Assembly: GCA_030278955.1 (NCBI GenBank)
Contig: JAOANR010000010.1
Coordinates: forward strand, 19,002,444-19,066,443
Direction of reading: 5' to 3'
DNA: 64,000 bases
DNA from: Hygrophila difformis
Taxonomy: Eukaryota; Streptophyta; Magnoliopsida; Lamiales; Acanthaceae
In this document: in pieces, positions 16,276-28,913 of the stretch
How the letters are laid out: each line of letters starts with the position of its first letter
How positions within the stretch are numbered: position 1 is the stretch's first letter
Position numbers and translations under genes: made by a program
Notes under the pieces: generated by a model
The model's input: only the letters and a program-made list of their open reading frames with translations
What the model was told of the DNA's origin: nothing
Databases searched by the model: none

Positions 16276-17490
16276 AAGAAAAAAGGCCAATACAGTCCAT
16301 TTTCTTTACAAAAAAGTCAAATCAGTATCTTTTTATTTTTTGCCCAATTGATCCATTACATATACTAATTATGTCTCAATCGGTTCTCCACCCACTAATT
16401 GTGCCCTAATTACATATTTTTGGCCAAATCAGTCCCTTTTTTCAAAAATCTAAATTGGTCCGTTATTAATTTCTGTTCTCTTTCATGCAGTCCAATGCAT
16501 ATTTCAAACCATTAATAATTCAAATTCGATATAAGTAAAAATTCTAAAGTTTCGATATTTATAAACTACACGACGAGACGAATCTAACAAGATCCTACTT
16601 GACTCATTTTTACTTGTATATCTATATTTAAACTTTAAGTCAAAACAAGTGCATAAATAGTAGCAAATTAGATAATATAGTTATTAAAAAAATGGAGGGA
16701 GTATATCGCAATTGGTCTTCATTTTATAGAGAAACACCAAAAAACACCTAACTCTAAACGAAGATCTACCACGGTACTTGCTGACCAGAACTCCGCTGGC
16801 ATCCATCAAAGGTACTGTCCAATCCAATGTGAGAATGGGCTTTGCATATAGGAGGGAGTCGTACAAAATGATGTTCTTGGAAAACGTAGGTCAAGCGACT
16901 CCCTCATCTGTTGGAAGCCCGTTTTCGCATCGAATTGGGCAGTATCTTCGCTGGATATCATCGGAGTTCTAGTCACAGCTACCGGGGTGGATCTTCTTCT
17001 AGAGTTTGATGATTTTTTGTTTCTCCATAAAATGAAGACCAATTGAGATATATTCCCTCCATTTTTTTAATAACTACATTATCTAATTTCCTACTATTCA
17101 CACACTTATTTTGACTTAAAATTTAAACATAGATATACAAAATAAAATGAGCCAACTAGGATCTTATTAGATTCGTCTCGTCGTGTAGTTTATAAATACT
17201 AAAATTTTAGAATTTTTTAATTATATCGAATTTGAGTTATTAGTAGTTTGAAATGTGCATTGAACTACATGAAATGAGATAAAAAAATTAATAACGGATC
17301 AATTTAGATTATATTTTTGAAAAAAAATGACTGATTTGGCCAAAAATATGTAATTAGGGCATAATTAGTGGGTGAATGACCAATTGGGACGTAATTACTA
17401 TATGTAGGGACCAATTGGGCAAACAAATAAAAAAAAAGGATTGATTTGTCTTTTTTGTAAAAAAAAGAAGGACTATATTGGCCTTTTTCC
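16276..17490. mobile_element. Foldback (Mutator-like) element, about 590-bp inverted arms
   Basis: Arms 16276-16861 and 16896-17490 are inverted copies around a loop of about 34 bp, so the transcript would be one long hairpin. The ends read GAAAAAAGGCCAATAC and, in reverse, GGAAAAAGGCCAATAT. Near-identical 10-bp flanks, TAAAATAGAC (16266-16275) and TAACATAGAC (17491-17500), fit a Mutator-type duplication. Each arm includes a Stowaway-like terminus (GGAGGGAGTA near 16693-16702; TATTCCCTCC near 17051-17060) and a non-repetitive segment near the loop that may be captured sequence. No transposase is encoded. Confidence 0.8.
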
Positions 17491-17500
17491 TAACATAGAC

Positions 17501-17879
17501 CAACGACATTGAGTTTATGGGTTGGAAAAAAGAAAAAAAAAATGCAAAGAGAATTTAATTTAAATTCTAGAATAATATAATTATAAACGACGACCAAGAC
17601 CTTGTAGCTTGTAGGCTCTAATTAAATTTTACAGAAAGGCAAACATATTGTGTGTCAGTCTCGACCATTGTCAAGTAGTCTTTTTTAAAACTATATTATG
17701 GACCGAAAATTTGGGGCTATAGCGACTGAAAATTGTGATTGGTATACTGGATTGTCATATAATCATTGTTACAAATCTTGTCTTAGTAATATATAGATGA
17801 TTTATTAAGTTTAGTAATTTTTAAGCAGTGTATATTGGAAGATGTTCTCTTTTAGGATCTTTTTAACATTACCGTGGTG
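17501..17879. other. Spacer, nothing recognised
   Basis: AT-rich sequence between the foldback element and the tandem array; no frame or repeat seen. Confidence 0.4.
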
Positions 17880-18040
17880 AAATAATGCATAAGTGTTTAA
17901 ACTTATAAATTTTGCATCGATTTTATTATTCTCTATATAATCCGGGGCTTTGTCAAAGACATTGGAATTACATAACCACTTAAGTCAACGTAACTGTTTT
18001 TGATTTATTATTATTTAAATCCCATTGTCGAAATATAATA

Positions 18041-18301
18041 CTTCATCTTTTTTTTTTAAAGATTGTTACGGATTCACCAAACACGCAGTCCCAATTTACA
18101 TTTTAAACAATTAGTAGCTCAAATTCGGTATAAGTAAAAATTCTAAAAGTTCGATATTTAAAAACTACAAGACGAGACGAATCTAACAAGATTTCACTTG
18201 GCTATATTTAAATTTATATAACCATGATAAAACTTTAAGTCAAAATATATAAGTGAAAAGTAACATTTGTCAAACTGTAGCTAACAAAAAAACCGAGGAA
18301 G
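18041..18301. mobile_element. Stowaway-like MITE in array unit 1
   Basis: Flanked by TA on both sides (18039-18040 and 18302-18303). The right terminus in reverse is CTTCCTCGGTTTTTTTG and the left CTTCATCTTTTTTTTTT, close to the CTCCCTCCGT Stowaway consensus. The interior shares AAGTAAAAATTCTAAA and GACGAGACGAATCTAACAAG with the arms of the foldback element at 16276-17490. It is absent from the other five array units, which act as empty sites. Confidence 0.7.
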
Positions 18302-20579
18302 TATTATATAAAATAGTTTACCTGTGTAATTTAATTTAATTTATAACTATTCTAGTATCACTATTTAAGTTTAAGTTCTTTGACCTTAATACCGGGTTTA
18401 GTGCCTTGTTCATTCTCTTTATCCATTTGTAATTTGTGTGTCATGATGATACACAAACCATGAACAACAAATGTCCATGCAAATGAAAAATTCCTACACC
18501 GACAATCATACATTTACTCTTTAAAAATATCATAACATAATAAAGATATACAGATCATGAAAAACAAAATTATATTGTTGTGAGTTCGTGGAATTCAATT
18601 GATAGGGTACCGGTGTGTAAAAGAAATGGACTAATGAATATTAGCCAAAATGAGGACGACGCAAGCACGTAGTTAATAATTGTTTAAACTTATAAATTTT
18701 GCATTTTTTTATTATTCTGTATATAACCCGGGGCCTTGTCAAAGCCATTGGAATCCCATAGCTTAATTGTTTTTTTGTTTCTCATTATTTAAATCCCATT
18801 GTTGTAACATAATATTATATCAAATAATTGACGTGAGCAAATTGATTAAATTGAATTATAATATTATATCAAATAATTGACGTGAGCAAATTGATTAAAT
18901 TGAATAACTATTCTAGTATCACTATTTTAGTTGAAATTCTTTGACCTTAATACCGGGTTTAGTGCCCGTCCCTTCAATTTATTCATTTGTAATTTGTGTG
19001 GCATGAGGATATACAAACCATAACAACAAATGTCCATGCAAATGGAAAATTCCTACATTGACAATCATATCTTTGCTCTTTAAAAATATAAAAATAATAA
19101 TAAAGATACACAAACCATGAACAACAAAATATATTGTTGTGAGTTTCCTGGAATTCAATTGATAGGGTGTGTAAAAAAATGGAATAATGAATATTAGCCA
19201 AATTGAGGACGAGGCAAGCACATAGTCAATAATTCTTTAAACTTATAAATTTTGCATCCATTTTATTATTCTCTATATAATCGGTGGCCTTGTCAAAGCC
19301 ATTGGAATCCCATAACCACTTAAAGTAACTTAACTGTTTTTTGTTTCTTATTATTTAAATCCCATTGTTGTAATATAATATTATATAAAGTACTTGACGT
19401 GTGTAAATTAATTAAATTTAAATAACTATTCTAGTATCACTAATTTAGTTGAAATTCTTTGACCTTAATACCGGGTTTAGCGCCACATCCCATCCCTTTA
19501 TCCATTCGTAATTTGTGTGGCAAGAGCGTACAGAAACCATGAACAACAAATGTCCATGCAAATGGAAAATTCCTACATTGACAATCATACTTTTGCTCTT
19601 TAAAAATATCAAAAGATAATAAGGATACACAAACTATGAACAACAAACATATATTGTTGGGTGTTTCCTGGAATTCATCAATTGATACTGTGCGTAAAAA
19701 AATGGATTAATGAATATTAGCCAAACTAAGGATGAGGCAAGCACATAATCAATAATTGTTTAAACTTATAAATTTTGCATTTACTTTATTATTCTCGATA
19801 TAACCGGGGCCTTGTCAAAGTCATTGGAATCCCCTAACCACTTAAAGTAACTTAATTGTTTTTTGTTTCTTATTATATAAAATAATTAGTTGAAATTAAT
19901 TATTTTAAATTAATTTCCTGGATGAATTCCTACAATGACAATCATACATTTGCTCTTTAAAAATATTAAAATATATATAATAAGGATACACAAACCATGA
20001 ACAACAAAATTATATTGTTGTGAGTTTCCTGGAATTCATCAATGGATAGGGTGTGTAAAAAAATGGACTAATGGATATTAGCCAAAATGAGGACGAGGCA
20101 AGCACATAGTCAATAGTTGTTTAAATTTATAAATTTTGCATCTATTTTATTATTCTCTATATAACCCGTGGCCTTGTCAAAGACATTGGACACATAACCA
20201 CTTAAGTTAAGATAACTGTTTTTAGTTTCTTTTTATTTAAATCCCATTGTTGAAATATAATATTATATATAAAATAGTTGACGTGTGTAATTTAATTTAA
20301 TTTAATAACTATTCTAGTATCACTATTTTAGTTTAAGTTCTTTGACCTTAATACTGGGTTTAGTGTCTTGTCTCTTTCCTTTATCCATTTGTAATTTGTA
20401 TGGCATAAGGATACACAAACCATGAACAACAAATGTCCATGCAAATAGAAAATTCCTACATTGACAATCATACATTTACTCTTTAAAAATATCAAAAACA
20501 TAATAAAGATATACAAATTAACCATAAATAACAAATTATATTGTAGTGAGTTTCTTGGAATTCAATTGACAGGGTGTGT

Positions 20580-20747
20580 GGGATGAGGACCTAGCCCAAG
20601 CGGTTAAGTCCCTTGACTTCCAACGGAAGGTTGGAGGTTCGATTCCCACCGGCCCCCTATCCCTCCCTTTAATTCCCTTTGTAATTGTGTGGCATGGGCT
20701 CCCACCACCCATTTCCAGGCCTTCAATGGCTCCTCCAAAAAAAAAAA
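20580..20747 (+). mobile_element. tRNA-derived SINE
   Basis: An RNA polymerase III promoter is visible: A box TAGCCCAAGCGG (20592-20603) and B box GGTTCGATTCC (about 20635-20645), followed by a tRNA-unrelated body and an A-tail. A perfect 16-bp target duplication, AATTGACAGGGTGTGT, flanks it (20564-20579 and 20748-20763). The other array units lack it. The perfect duplication points to a fairly recent insertion. Confidence 0.93.
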
Positions 20748-22369
20748 AATTGACAGGGTGTGTAAAAAATGGACTAATGAATATTAACCAAAATGAGGAC
20801 AATGCAAGCACATAGTTAATAATTGTTTAAACTTATAAATTTTGCATCTATTTTATTATTCTCTATATAACCCGGGGCCTTGTCAAAGCCATTGGAATCC
20901 CATAACTTACCTGTTTTTTGTTTCTCATTATTTAAATCCCATTGTTGTAATAAAATACTATTATAAAAAATAATTAACGTGTGTAAATTAATTAAATTGA
21001 ATACTATTCTAGTATATCACTATTTTAGTTGAAATTCTTTCACCTTAATACCGGGTTTAGTGCCCTATCCCTTCAATTTATTCATTTGTAATTTGTTGTA
21101 ACACCCCGGTTTTTGATAATTCAGGTCAGGATGTCACCGCCACACCTCCCTAGCAAGACAAGGTTTCTCCGAGCTTACTAAAGAGATGCAAGGCTAGGTA
21201 TTGCAGTATTTAAAATATTTAAAACACTTAAAAACAGTCCATACATTATAGTTGAAAATAATATCATCATAGTGCAGCGGAAAATAATATTAAGTATAAG
21301 TATTGCATCGGAAAGTTTAAATAGGGCCAACATGGCCAAAACACGGGTTAAACAGGCCCGTTCATGTCATAGTCTAATGCAAAATTTAAAAACAAAGTTC
21401 CCGAAAATTCCCATGCATGTACGTGCTCATGCATGCTCCACATACTCTGTAAGAAAAACGAAGGAAATGGTTTGGTCAGCACGACTTGCTGAGTAAGTTG
21501 ATACAGACATGATTGTGGGGTTTCAAAGCCATTAATCAATATTTAATTAAAAGCATGCTAATAAGTCATAACAATTCAACTTAACTAACTAAATAATTTG
21601 CATAATTTAATTCATGGATTCTAACTAATAATACATTTAGTATAATTTAAATAAAAGCCATAATTAATTTAAATAAAATCAATAAATAATTTAAATAGAC
21701 AATAAATAAATATTTTAATTATCCCCATTACACCCAAGATCCAGTTTTTCATTTATTTCACGATTGCATCGCAATCTCGACAAGTTTAGCCGGTAGCCCG
21801 GCGGCCGTAGCCGTATCCGCCATACCCAGTACCATTCCGGAGCCTCGGAAAATCCATATAGATATTCTCGAGAGTGTAGGCCATATATCTTATGCCGTTT
21901 TGGCAATATATCTCAAATTTCGCGCGGGGTCGCCATCGTCCATAACGGCACGAAGTGAATAATTAGAAGGGCACCCTGCAGAGCACTCACTCCCTAATTT
22001 TAATTAACCAAGTTGTAAGGGGATTGATAATGGCCAGAAATGTCCATTATTTTCAATCCATTTCCGTGTCTAAAACGGACATTTGATCGCATTCCGGTAT
22101 TATATTAAATAAGAAGGCAGTAGAATTAGACTGATTTATGCATATTTGTAAAAATAATAAGCTGGTATGAAAAATGCATAAATATGTAATTTTATTACAC
22201 ATTTATGTTAGAAAAATCCAAAAATATGAGAAAAAGAAAAGAAAAGAAAAAGGAATGAAAAAGATGGGCAAAAGAATAAAATAGGCCCACGAAATACAAA
22301 AGATGGGAAAAGAAAGAAAAGCCCACAAAAACACATGTTTTGGCCCACCAGGCCCAGTAAGGCAAGCCA

Positions 22370-23990
22370 GTCGTGAGACTGTGCCCGGTCGCGAGACTGT
22401 GCCCTGTCGCGAGACGTGACCTCGCGACTGGGGGCAGTCTAGCGACACAACACCCCAAGAGGAGAGAAGGCCAGTCCTGGAACATCCTGTCGCTAGCCCC
22501 TTGGCGTGAACCATGGTCTAGCGACACACGAGGGTTCCGCGCCACAACTCGCAGATGAAGAAAGAATCCTGTCGCTAGCCACCCGTGTCGCGATACATGG
22601 CCTCGCGACAGGGAGGTGTCTCGCGCCACAGAAGGAGAAATCAAGAGAAAGCCAAGACCCAGTCGTGAAGCCTTGCGCCATGCAGCCTCGTCTCGCGCCA
22701 CATCGCGTGATCCCGCGACACAGCTGTGATGTGTGTGATGTCTTGCGACACAATGAGCTTTAGACCAAGGCCCATGGGCCTAGGGTTCCACTTCTATAAA
22801 TATGTGGTGATCCCTATGAGCTCAAGGTTAGAAATTCATTTTTGCTTGAAGACAGATTGGAGAAACTCTCTCTAGGTAGTTCTTAGTTTAGTTTTATTTT
22901 TATTTTCTTTTTTTTGTATTATTTAATTTGAGCCACAGTTTAGCTTAGTTTAATTTAATTTTATGTTGTTTTCTGTTTAAGCAGCATAGGTAGCCACTGT
23001 TCACAGTTTCATTTTATGTTATTTAGTTTGATTTTAGGGTTTGTAATACCCAAATGATGGGTATTAACAAACCCCATTAATAAAATGGGAAAATATTCAC
23101 CAAGTTGTGTCCCAAAACCATGAAATGGGTCTCACAACCCATGGATTTAATGCTTTCCTCTTTATTTTTGGGTCATTTGACCTTTATTTTTGTTTTTATG
23201 CTCACTGTTCTTATTTTCTTGGATAATGGAGCATGTTTAGGTGTGATCAACCCCAGATTAGGATTTGCCTTATTTTAAATATTGTCTAGTTTATTTCATT
23301 TTTATGCAAGCATGTTCTAGGTAGATTTAAATTCTTGTTTGGTTATTTCGGGCTAGAATCACTTTTTGATCTGAAATAGGGTAGATCACGTTGTTTGCAT
23401 GCTATTGTTCCACTTTTGCTTTTCTGACTCGTGTACTGAACCACCCATGTCGCCAACCTCTTCCTGTCGCGAGGCCACGTCTAGCGACAGGAAGGTTGTT
23501 TCGCGACATGGATGCTTAGGGACACTTGTCTTCATATTTTGAAAACCTCAGTCGCGAGGCATTCCTGTCGAGAACCCACGGTTCGCGACACAACCCCTGC
23601 TTAGCGACTGAGAACCAAAACTCTTGCATTTTTTTTGATAAGGCTCTATTGAGAGACCCCTGTCGCGAACCCACGGTTCGCGACACACTTTTGTTTCGAG
23701 ACAGGAAATTATGCCTTATTAAAATTTTTGAACACCCAATCGCTAGACTATCCTGTCGCGAGGCCACGTCTCGCGACACAATCCCCAACTCTAGCGACTG
23801 GGACCCAAACACTTAGAAAATTTTCAGTTAAGCTTTGTGGCGCCAGACTCTTGTCGCGAGGCCACGTCTCGCGACACAACCCCAGTCTAGCGACACAAAG
23901 CTTAATCTACCAAAAATTTCTAAAATCATCCTGTCGAGATACCCATGCCACGGACCTAGGTTCGCGACACAATTTAAGGTCTCACGACAG
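22370..23990 (+). repeat. GTCGCG hairpin clusters in solo Athila LTR
   Basis: Two clusters (22370-22750, 23440-23990) of GC-rich inverted repeats lie either side of the TATA box. Clear hairpins: 22406-22428, 23460-23494 (11-bp arms CTTCCTGTCGC / GCGACAGGAAG), 23661-23685 (arms TGTCGCGAACC / GGTTCGCGACA), 23754-23778 and 23852-23876 (arms TGTCGCGAG / CTCGCGACA). Several are nested inside an outer pair such as CGCTAG / CTAGCG. The surrounding DNA is AT-rich, so they stand out strongly. Confidence 0.85.
22769..22802 (+). promoter_or_regulatory. Athila LTR promoter: site II palindrome and TATA box
   Basis: GGCCCATGGGCC (22769-22780), a perfect palindrome holding two TGGGCC site II words, is followed by a damaged telo-box (TAGGGTTC) and by CTATAAATA (22794-22802). 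Site II plus telo-box is a known plant promoter combination; use by this LTR is inferred. Confidence 0.6.
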
Positions 23991-26900
23991 GATCCTTGTC
24001 TCTTTTAAATCTCAAAATCTCTAATCCTCTATTATACTGCATCACTCACATCTTAACCCCACGGGTTAAGGTGTAATATCCCCAGATTGCAGTATAAGGC
24101 GTTATGCTGCCAAAATTTTGATTCTCCATTTCCTCCACTTAAATAATTGAACCCTTAAATCAATAATTAGAGATCATGATTAGTAATAATTAAGGTCAAT
24201 AATTACCATGATTAAAGGATTTTTGTTCAATTCTCATTAAAACACTTTTCTATAAACAAACTTGAATGTCTTAAGCAGATAATCTGGACTATAATTAATT
24301 ATAGCATGAAGGATTATTTAAGTCATTTAATTCTGGATTAATTTCATGTCCGTGCATGAGAAACCAATGTCTCTCATGCAAGGAATTCCTTTTTATTATT
24401 TTGTCTTTCTCGTGCTTGCGTGAAACAACTAGTAAGGAATGTATCAGACTAATGTTGGCGGGTATTCCCACACGGATAAACTAGCTCGTAGTCTGAATAT
24501 TACTTACTAGCTGTTATTTTGCATGGTCTGGGTAGTGGTCGGTGGAAGCCTTGGCGGTTCGTCCATCCGGGATTATAATAGCTGCTCAACTGACCCCTAT
24601 CCGGATACAGTTTTATTTTCTTATCTTAATTTAAAACCTGAATTTTGAGCTGTAATATTATCAAATTGTGTCGATCAACACTATTTGAATGATACTACAG
24701 TAAGAAAACGTGTAGATTTTTCCCTCAGTTCACAGATAGCAGGAGTCTGGATAACAGCGATCACTGTTATTCTAGGCAGTTGCTATCTAAAAACTTCCCA
24801 TCTGGAATAACCAGGAACTGGATAGCAGATGTTTGCAGTCCAGGTTATCCTGATTATTTCAGTCATATTTTAGCCAACCAATTCTTCTCATCTCCGGCTA
24901 TTTCATCTCTGTGTTTCGCATTCTGTCTAAACCCGTCTTATATTTTGGGTTATTTTAATTTTACACTTCCACTATAAATGTATGCATGATATTATTATGT
25001 AAATATTGTGGTCAATATTATTTTGGGATCCTTCCCTTGGACACTAGAAGTCTTGATTTTTAATCAGATACTGCGTGTTAAATTTCCAACAAAAATTCAT
25101 TTATAAAAATCCGGATCTAAGTAAGGGATAAATTCCTCAGTTATGACTAATTCATATTCCACCGGGGGTTGATTTTGGGAAATTAGAAGCAGAGTCAGCG
25201 ATTAGGTCTCATCTAGACTGAAAGGATCTGTGTTCTTATTGAGAGTCTAGTACCTGTTTAGTGAATGATTTTCAAAATCCTTTATTTTCCAAAATTACTT
25301 TGTATTGGGAATTTAGTCTTAACTATCACACCAAGATGGGATCCACTTGGATTCAAATACAGTGTGTTAGATATTTCTAAAAGAACAATGCGTAGGCCTT
25401 GGTTATTTTCTAAAGATAGGGTTGAGTTCCTTTCAACTGTTATCCTCTTCTGCCAAAGCCTATTTTCGAGTCCTTAGTGAGTGCATCCGGAACGAATTAA
25501 TTTATTAATTCGTTTCATTAGTTTGTATCTCATAACCACCCAGAAGGAAGTGAACGCTGCATGTAGTTCACCGAGAGCTGGGAATTCTTGATCCACATCC
25601 GGTCATCCTGATTGGGGGCTCTTCTTATACTACCAGGGTAACTCTTTCAAAACCTCCGAGTGATAGAATTTTAAATGCTTTCTTTACCGCTTTCTTTTAA
25701 ATGCTTTCTTTAGAGGTCACTCGGTTGTATTGAGAGTAGTGGAACTGCTTCTAGGTTTGAGAGTTATGGGATAGTTCAGGCTTGATTAGAATCTTTGGGT
25801 GTGACATGGGAGAATGATAGCAGTACTTGACACTTTAACTAATGAATTGTCAGGTGTTGCTTATCCACCACAGATAAATGACACGTTCCGACGGGAGCAG
25901 TCGTAAGTCTGTGGTATCTTAGAATCTGTTTTCTTAAGAGCATGTAGACTCACACTGTAAGTACCTGTCTGTCAAAGGGAAAACAGTGCCGAGAGCATGA
26001 GAATTAGCTATCTGACAGGAGTATCCCAAGCAAAGATCTGTGTATTAAAATGGAAGTTTAATTGTATTTTATCTGAATCTTGTCCAATTTTCATTCTTTT
26101 CTCCCGATCCATTATGTCATCTCTCTAAATCAGCTTCATAGATAGCATAGTTTAGATTTACAGCATTCCTTAGCTTAATTTTACTGCTTTCATAGAGTAA
26201 AATTACCTGCTTGCTAGACCTAATTTTAATTGCTTTGTAGCTTAACCTTATCTGCATTATAGAATAGAATTTTACGTGTTTTGTAGAATAGCCTTAATTG
26301 CTTTCTCGACTAGCTTTATTTCAGTAAAGTAGTTGTTAGTCAACTTCTCAAACTGATTCGAGTAACCGAGTTGAAAATCTTATAAAATGACGTGGGCCCT
26401 GCTTCTATCGCACATCCTCCAGTGAACGATCCAGTCTTACTATAAATTACTGCAATTTTTGACACCGTGCGCTTTCGGGCCACAGTTTCTTAACACGAGT
26501 AATAAAAACGTGACAACCCATACATATATCCCTAATCCAAACTCCGCGATCATAAATTGATTTTCATTAAATAAAATCAAGACCGGGATTATCTTACTTT
26601 ATTTAGAAAATACTTGTGTGGGAAATCTGTCAAAAGTTTCAGGGATTTTTCGAAATTCTTTTTTCATGTATTTCATTTCAAAGGAAATTTCCAAACGTTT
26701 AAACCTTAAAGGCCAAATTCACCGTTTCAACAAGATTTTCAAAATCCGGCTTCTATAAGACGTTGTTTACTCCAAAATTAATTAAAAATCCACTTTAAGC
26801 CAGAAAATTCTGAACATTTATCAGTGACTCAAAAACACAGAGACGAACAAGTTTCGTGTTTTAAGTTTTTCGATCCGAGTTAAGGAAACAAGACAAAAAC

Positions 26901-27619
26901 ATGGATTTTCATCAGGATATTAATCTGTCCGAATTTACACAGCAACAGTTTCTTATTTTCGAAATCTACCATAGCAAACCAACTCCAAATTTGATGAAAT
27001 TTTACAGGAAGATGCTTAAGACATAGATCTACAAGTTTCATGTTCGACTAAAGTTCTAAATCGGCCTAGATCTATTGTCAAAATCAAGTATAAGTTCGGA
27101 CTAAGATTCTGCCAAGATTTCAAGATCCAAGATTTGAACATATTAGTTTAGGACGATTTCAGATATCAAAACTTGATGAAAAATTACGAATCTTTTAGAC
27201 AACCTAGGACATTGTCTTAGAAACGTTTTTTGTGTTTTAAGCTTTTACGTTTGAACAGTTTTAAGGGTTTAAAAAATTCACGCGAAAACACTGCGCCGTA
27301 GGATTTTTCATATTGATAGATTTTTAGTTTCTTGATTAGATCTTTACGTTAGGTGTATTTTAATTTGCCCAAAACCATAGTAAGGTTAACTTACAGGTTT
27401 TTATGGATGTTCCGGCTCGTCGATTCGAAGGCATGGCTTCCAGTTCACCGGTTGTCTCCTTGATCCTTCGGGATCTTCGTTCTTGATCCGGATCGGGGGC
27501 TTTAGAATAGAGAAAGGATGAAGTTAGGATTCGTTTTCGAATCATGAATGGAAAAGAATGGACAAGATCTTACCACGACGACGGGAGTCTTTGGATTTTC
27601 GTCCAACTCAGTCTCCTCT

Positions 27620-28818
27620 TGATAGTGTGAATTTTGTGTTTGTTAATGATATATATTTTGGATGATTTTATGGTGATTTTGGTAGCACTTTACTCTTGTT
27701 GTGTTTGTTTTGTTGTTTGTAGGAAAATGGCATAGCAATGGAATAATTAGAGCAAAGTGGAAGAAAGAAAGAAAGAAAATGACATGCAACCATGACTTCC
27801 CTAGTCATAGCCATGACTAGTAGAAGACCCAAGTCCATGGGCCCAAGCCATTACATAATTGAAGAAAGGGACAATGCACTTGAGGAGGAGAAGAGAAGAA
27901 GGAAAAGAGAAGGAGGATAGCAAGAAGAAGAAGAAGCTCTAATCCTTGGAGTTTGGTTGTATCTCTTCTTTACATTTGTTTTCTCTTCTATGGATTTAGA
28001 GTAGTTTTTCATTTTCTCTAGTTTAAAGACTTGATTAAGAATGGCTTTTGGAATTTGTGAGATGATGTAATTTGTGAACTATGAAACTTGATGTTTGTTG
28101 GTATTTATGCAATTTCTATGTTTAAGGTTTACTATTGTTGAATTGGATGAATGTTTAGGGCCCAAATATTTGTCTAGTTTGATAATTGATTGCCAATTCA
28201 ATTTGGGTATCCGTAATTGTACTTGAATTGAATAGGTGGTAACCGGGTTGATTAGTTCCTTCCCGGGGAATTGTATAATCGAATTGTGAATTACTCCGCG
28301 TAGGTAGTAATTGGTTCGAATCAGGCTTTTCTAGATTATAATGCAATTGGATAACATCTTCTACGGGCGTACCTAGGAGTGTTAGTTTGATTATGGGCAA
28401 TTAACGGGCGTACCTTAATTGTCTAAACTGAAAGGAAAAGTTGGTTGTCTAAGCGGACCTGACAATTATAACTGGTTTATCAATTGGCACAATGTTTATG
28501 CATCGATGATCTTATCCAAATGCCATTCCAAATCAATCTTTGAACTAGAGGTTTTTAATTTCAATACTTTGTTTTAAATTTATGTTCTTGACCTCACTCA
28601 TCATTTTCATAGTTTGTAGAATTACTTAGTTTTTAGTTCTTGTTATCATTTTCTTGTTCTCAAAATACAAAACCCCCCTTTTAAATATTGTATATATTAT
28701 GAGAATGTGGTATTCCAATCCCTGAGGACTCGACCCTTGTCACTGCTATACTATACTTATTTTGTGCTTGGTGACACAGGAATTAAATTATCTTTTGCAG
28801 CTATACGACAAGCTGCCA
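27620..28818 (+). repeat. 5' LTR of element Y
   Basis: 1,199 bp, begins TGATAGTGTGAATTTTG and ends AGCTGCCA. Against the 3' LTR I saw one substitution (ACGGGCG near 28404-28410 against ACGGGAG near 36119-36125), which implies a recent insertion. Confidence 0.93.
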
Positions 28819-28823
28819 AATTT

Positions 28824-28841
28824 TGGCGCCGTTGCCGGGGA
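28824..28841 (+). other. Primer binding site, tRNA-Asp
   Basis: TGGCGCCGTTGCCGGGGA, complementary to the 3' end of plant tRNA-Asp, lies 5 bp after the 5' LTR. It is typical of Athila/Tat elements. Confidence 0.9.
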
Positions 28842-28913
28842 TTGGCGTTCAACTACTACATTCCGTGATATTTTTTTTTATCTTTTTAGTTTTAATTGGT
28901 ATTTTCCTTGTTT

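Larger units (their letters stand above)
17880..21096 (+). repeat. Tandem array of about 525-bp units
   Basis: Six units are anchored by ATAAATTTTGCAT at 17905, 18692, 19245, 19768, 20129 and 20835. Net spacing is 524-553 bp once a MITE (unit 1) and a SINE (unit 5) are removed; the fourth unit has an internal deletion (361 bp). Each contains CCGGGTTTAGTGCC, CAAATGTCCATGCAAATGG and AATGAGGACGAGGCAAGCAC. The last motif is also in the 3' flanks of the NLR relics (7380-7430, 9722-9745). The final unit is cut by the LTR insertion at 21097 and resumes at 37205-37243. The array is non-coding. Confidence 0.85.
22025..26641 (+). mobile_element. Solo LTR of Athila family (4,617 bp)
   Basis: Begins TGATAATGGCCAG and ends CAAAAGTTTCA, matching the 5' LTR at 38380. 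A perfect 5-bp target duplication, GGGAT, is at 22020-22024 and 26642-26646. No internal sequence remains, which is the product of LTR-LTR recombination. It is more diverged from the LTRs of the element at 38380 than those are from each other. It carries the promoter block and two hairpin clusters described separately. Confidence 0.92.

Noticed and set aside
20580..20660. tRNA gene
   Set aside because: A and B boxes are present but there is no foldable full cloverleaf with acceptor stem; an A-tail and a 16-bp target duplication show a SINE.
22195..22763. Overlapping ORFs up to 168 aa in the Athila LTR
   Set aside because: They coincide with the GTCGCG hairpin cluster, which lacks stops by composition; frames differ between LTR copies.
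28155..28400. 81-aa minus-strand ORF, identical at 35870-36115
   Set aside because: It is identical because it lies in the two LTRs of element Y; no domain or start context.
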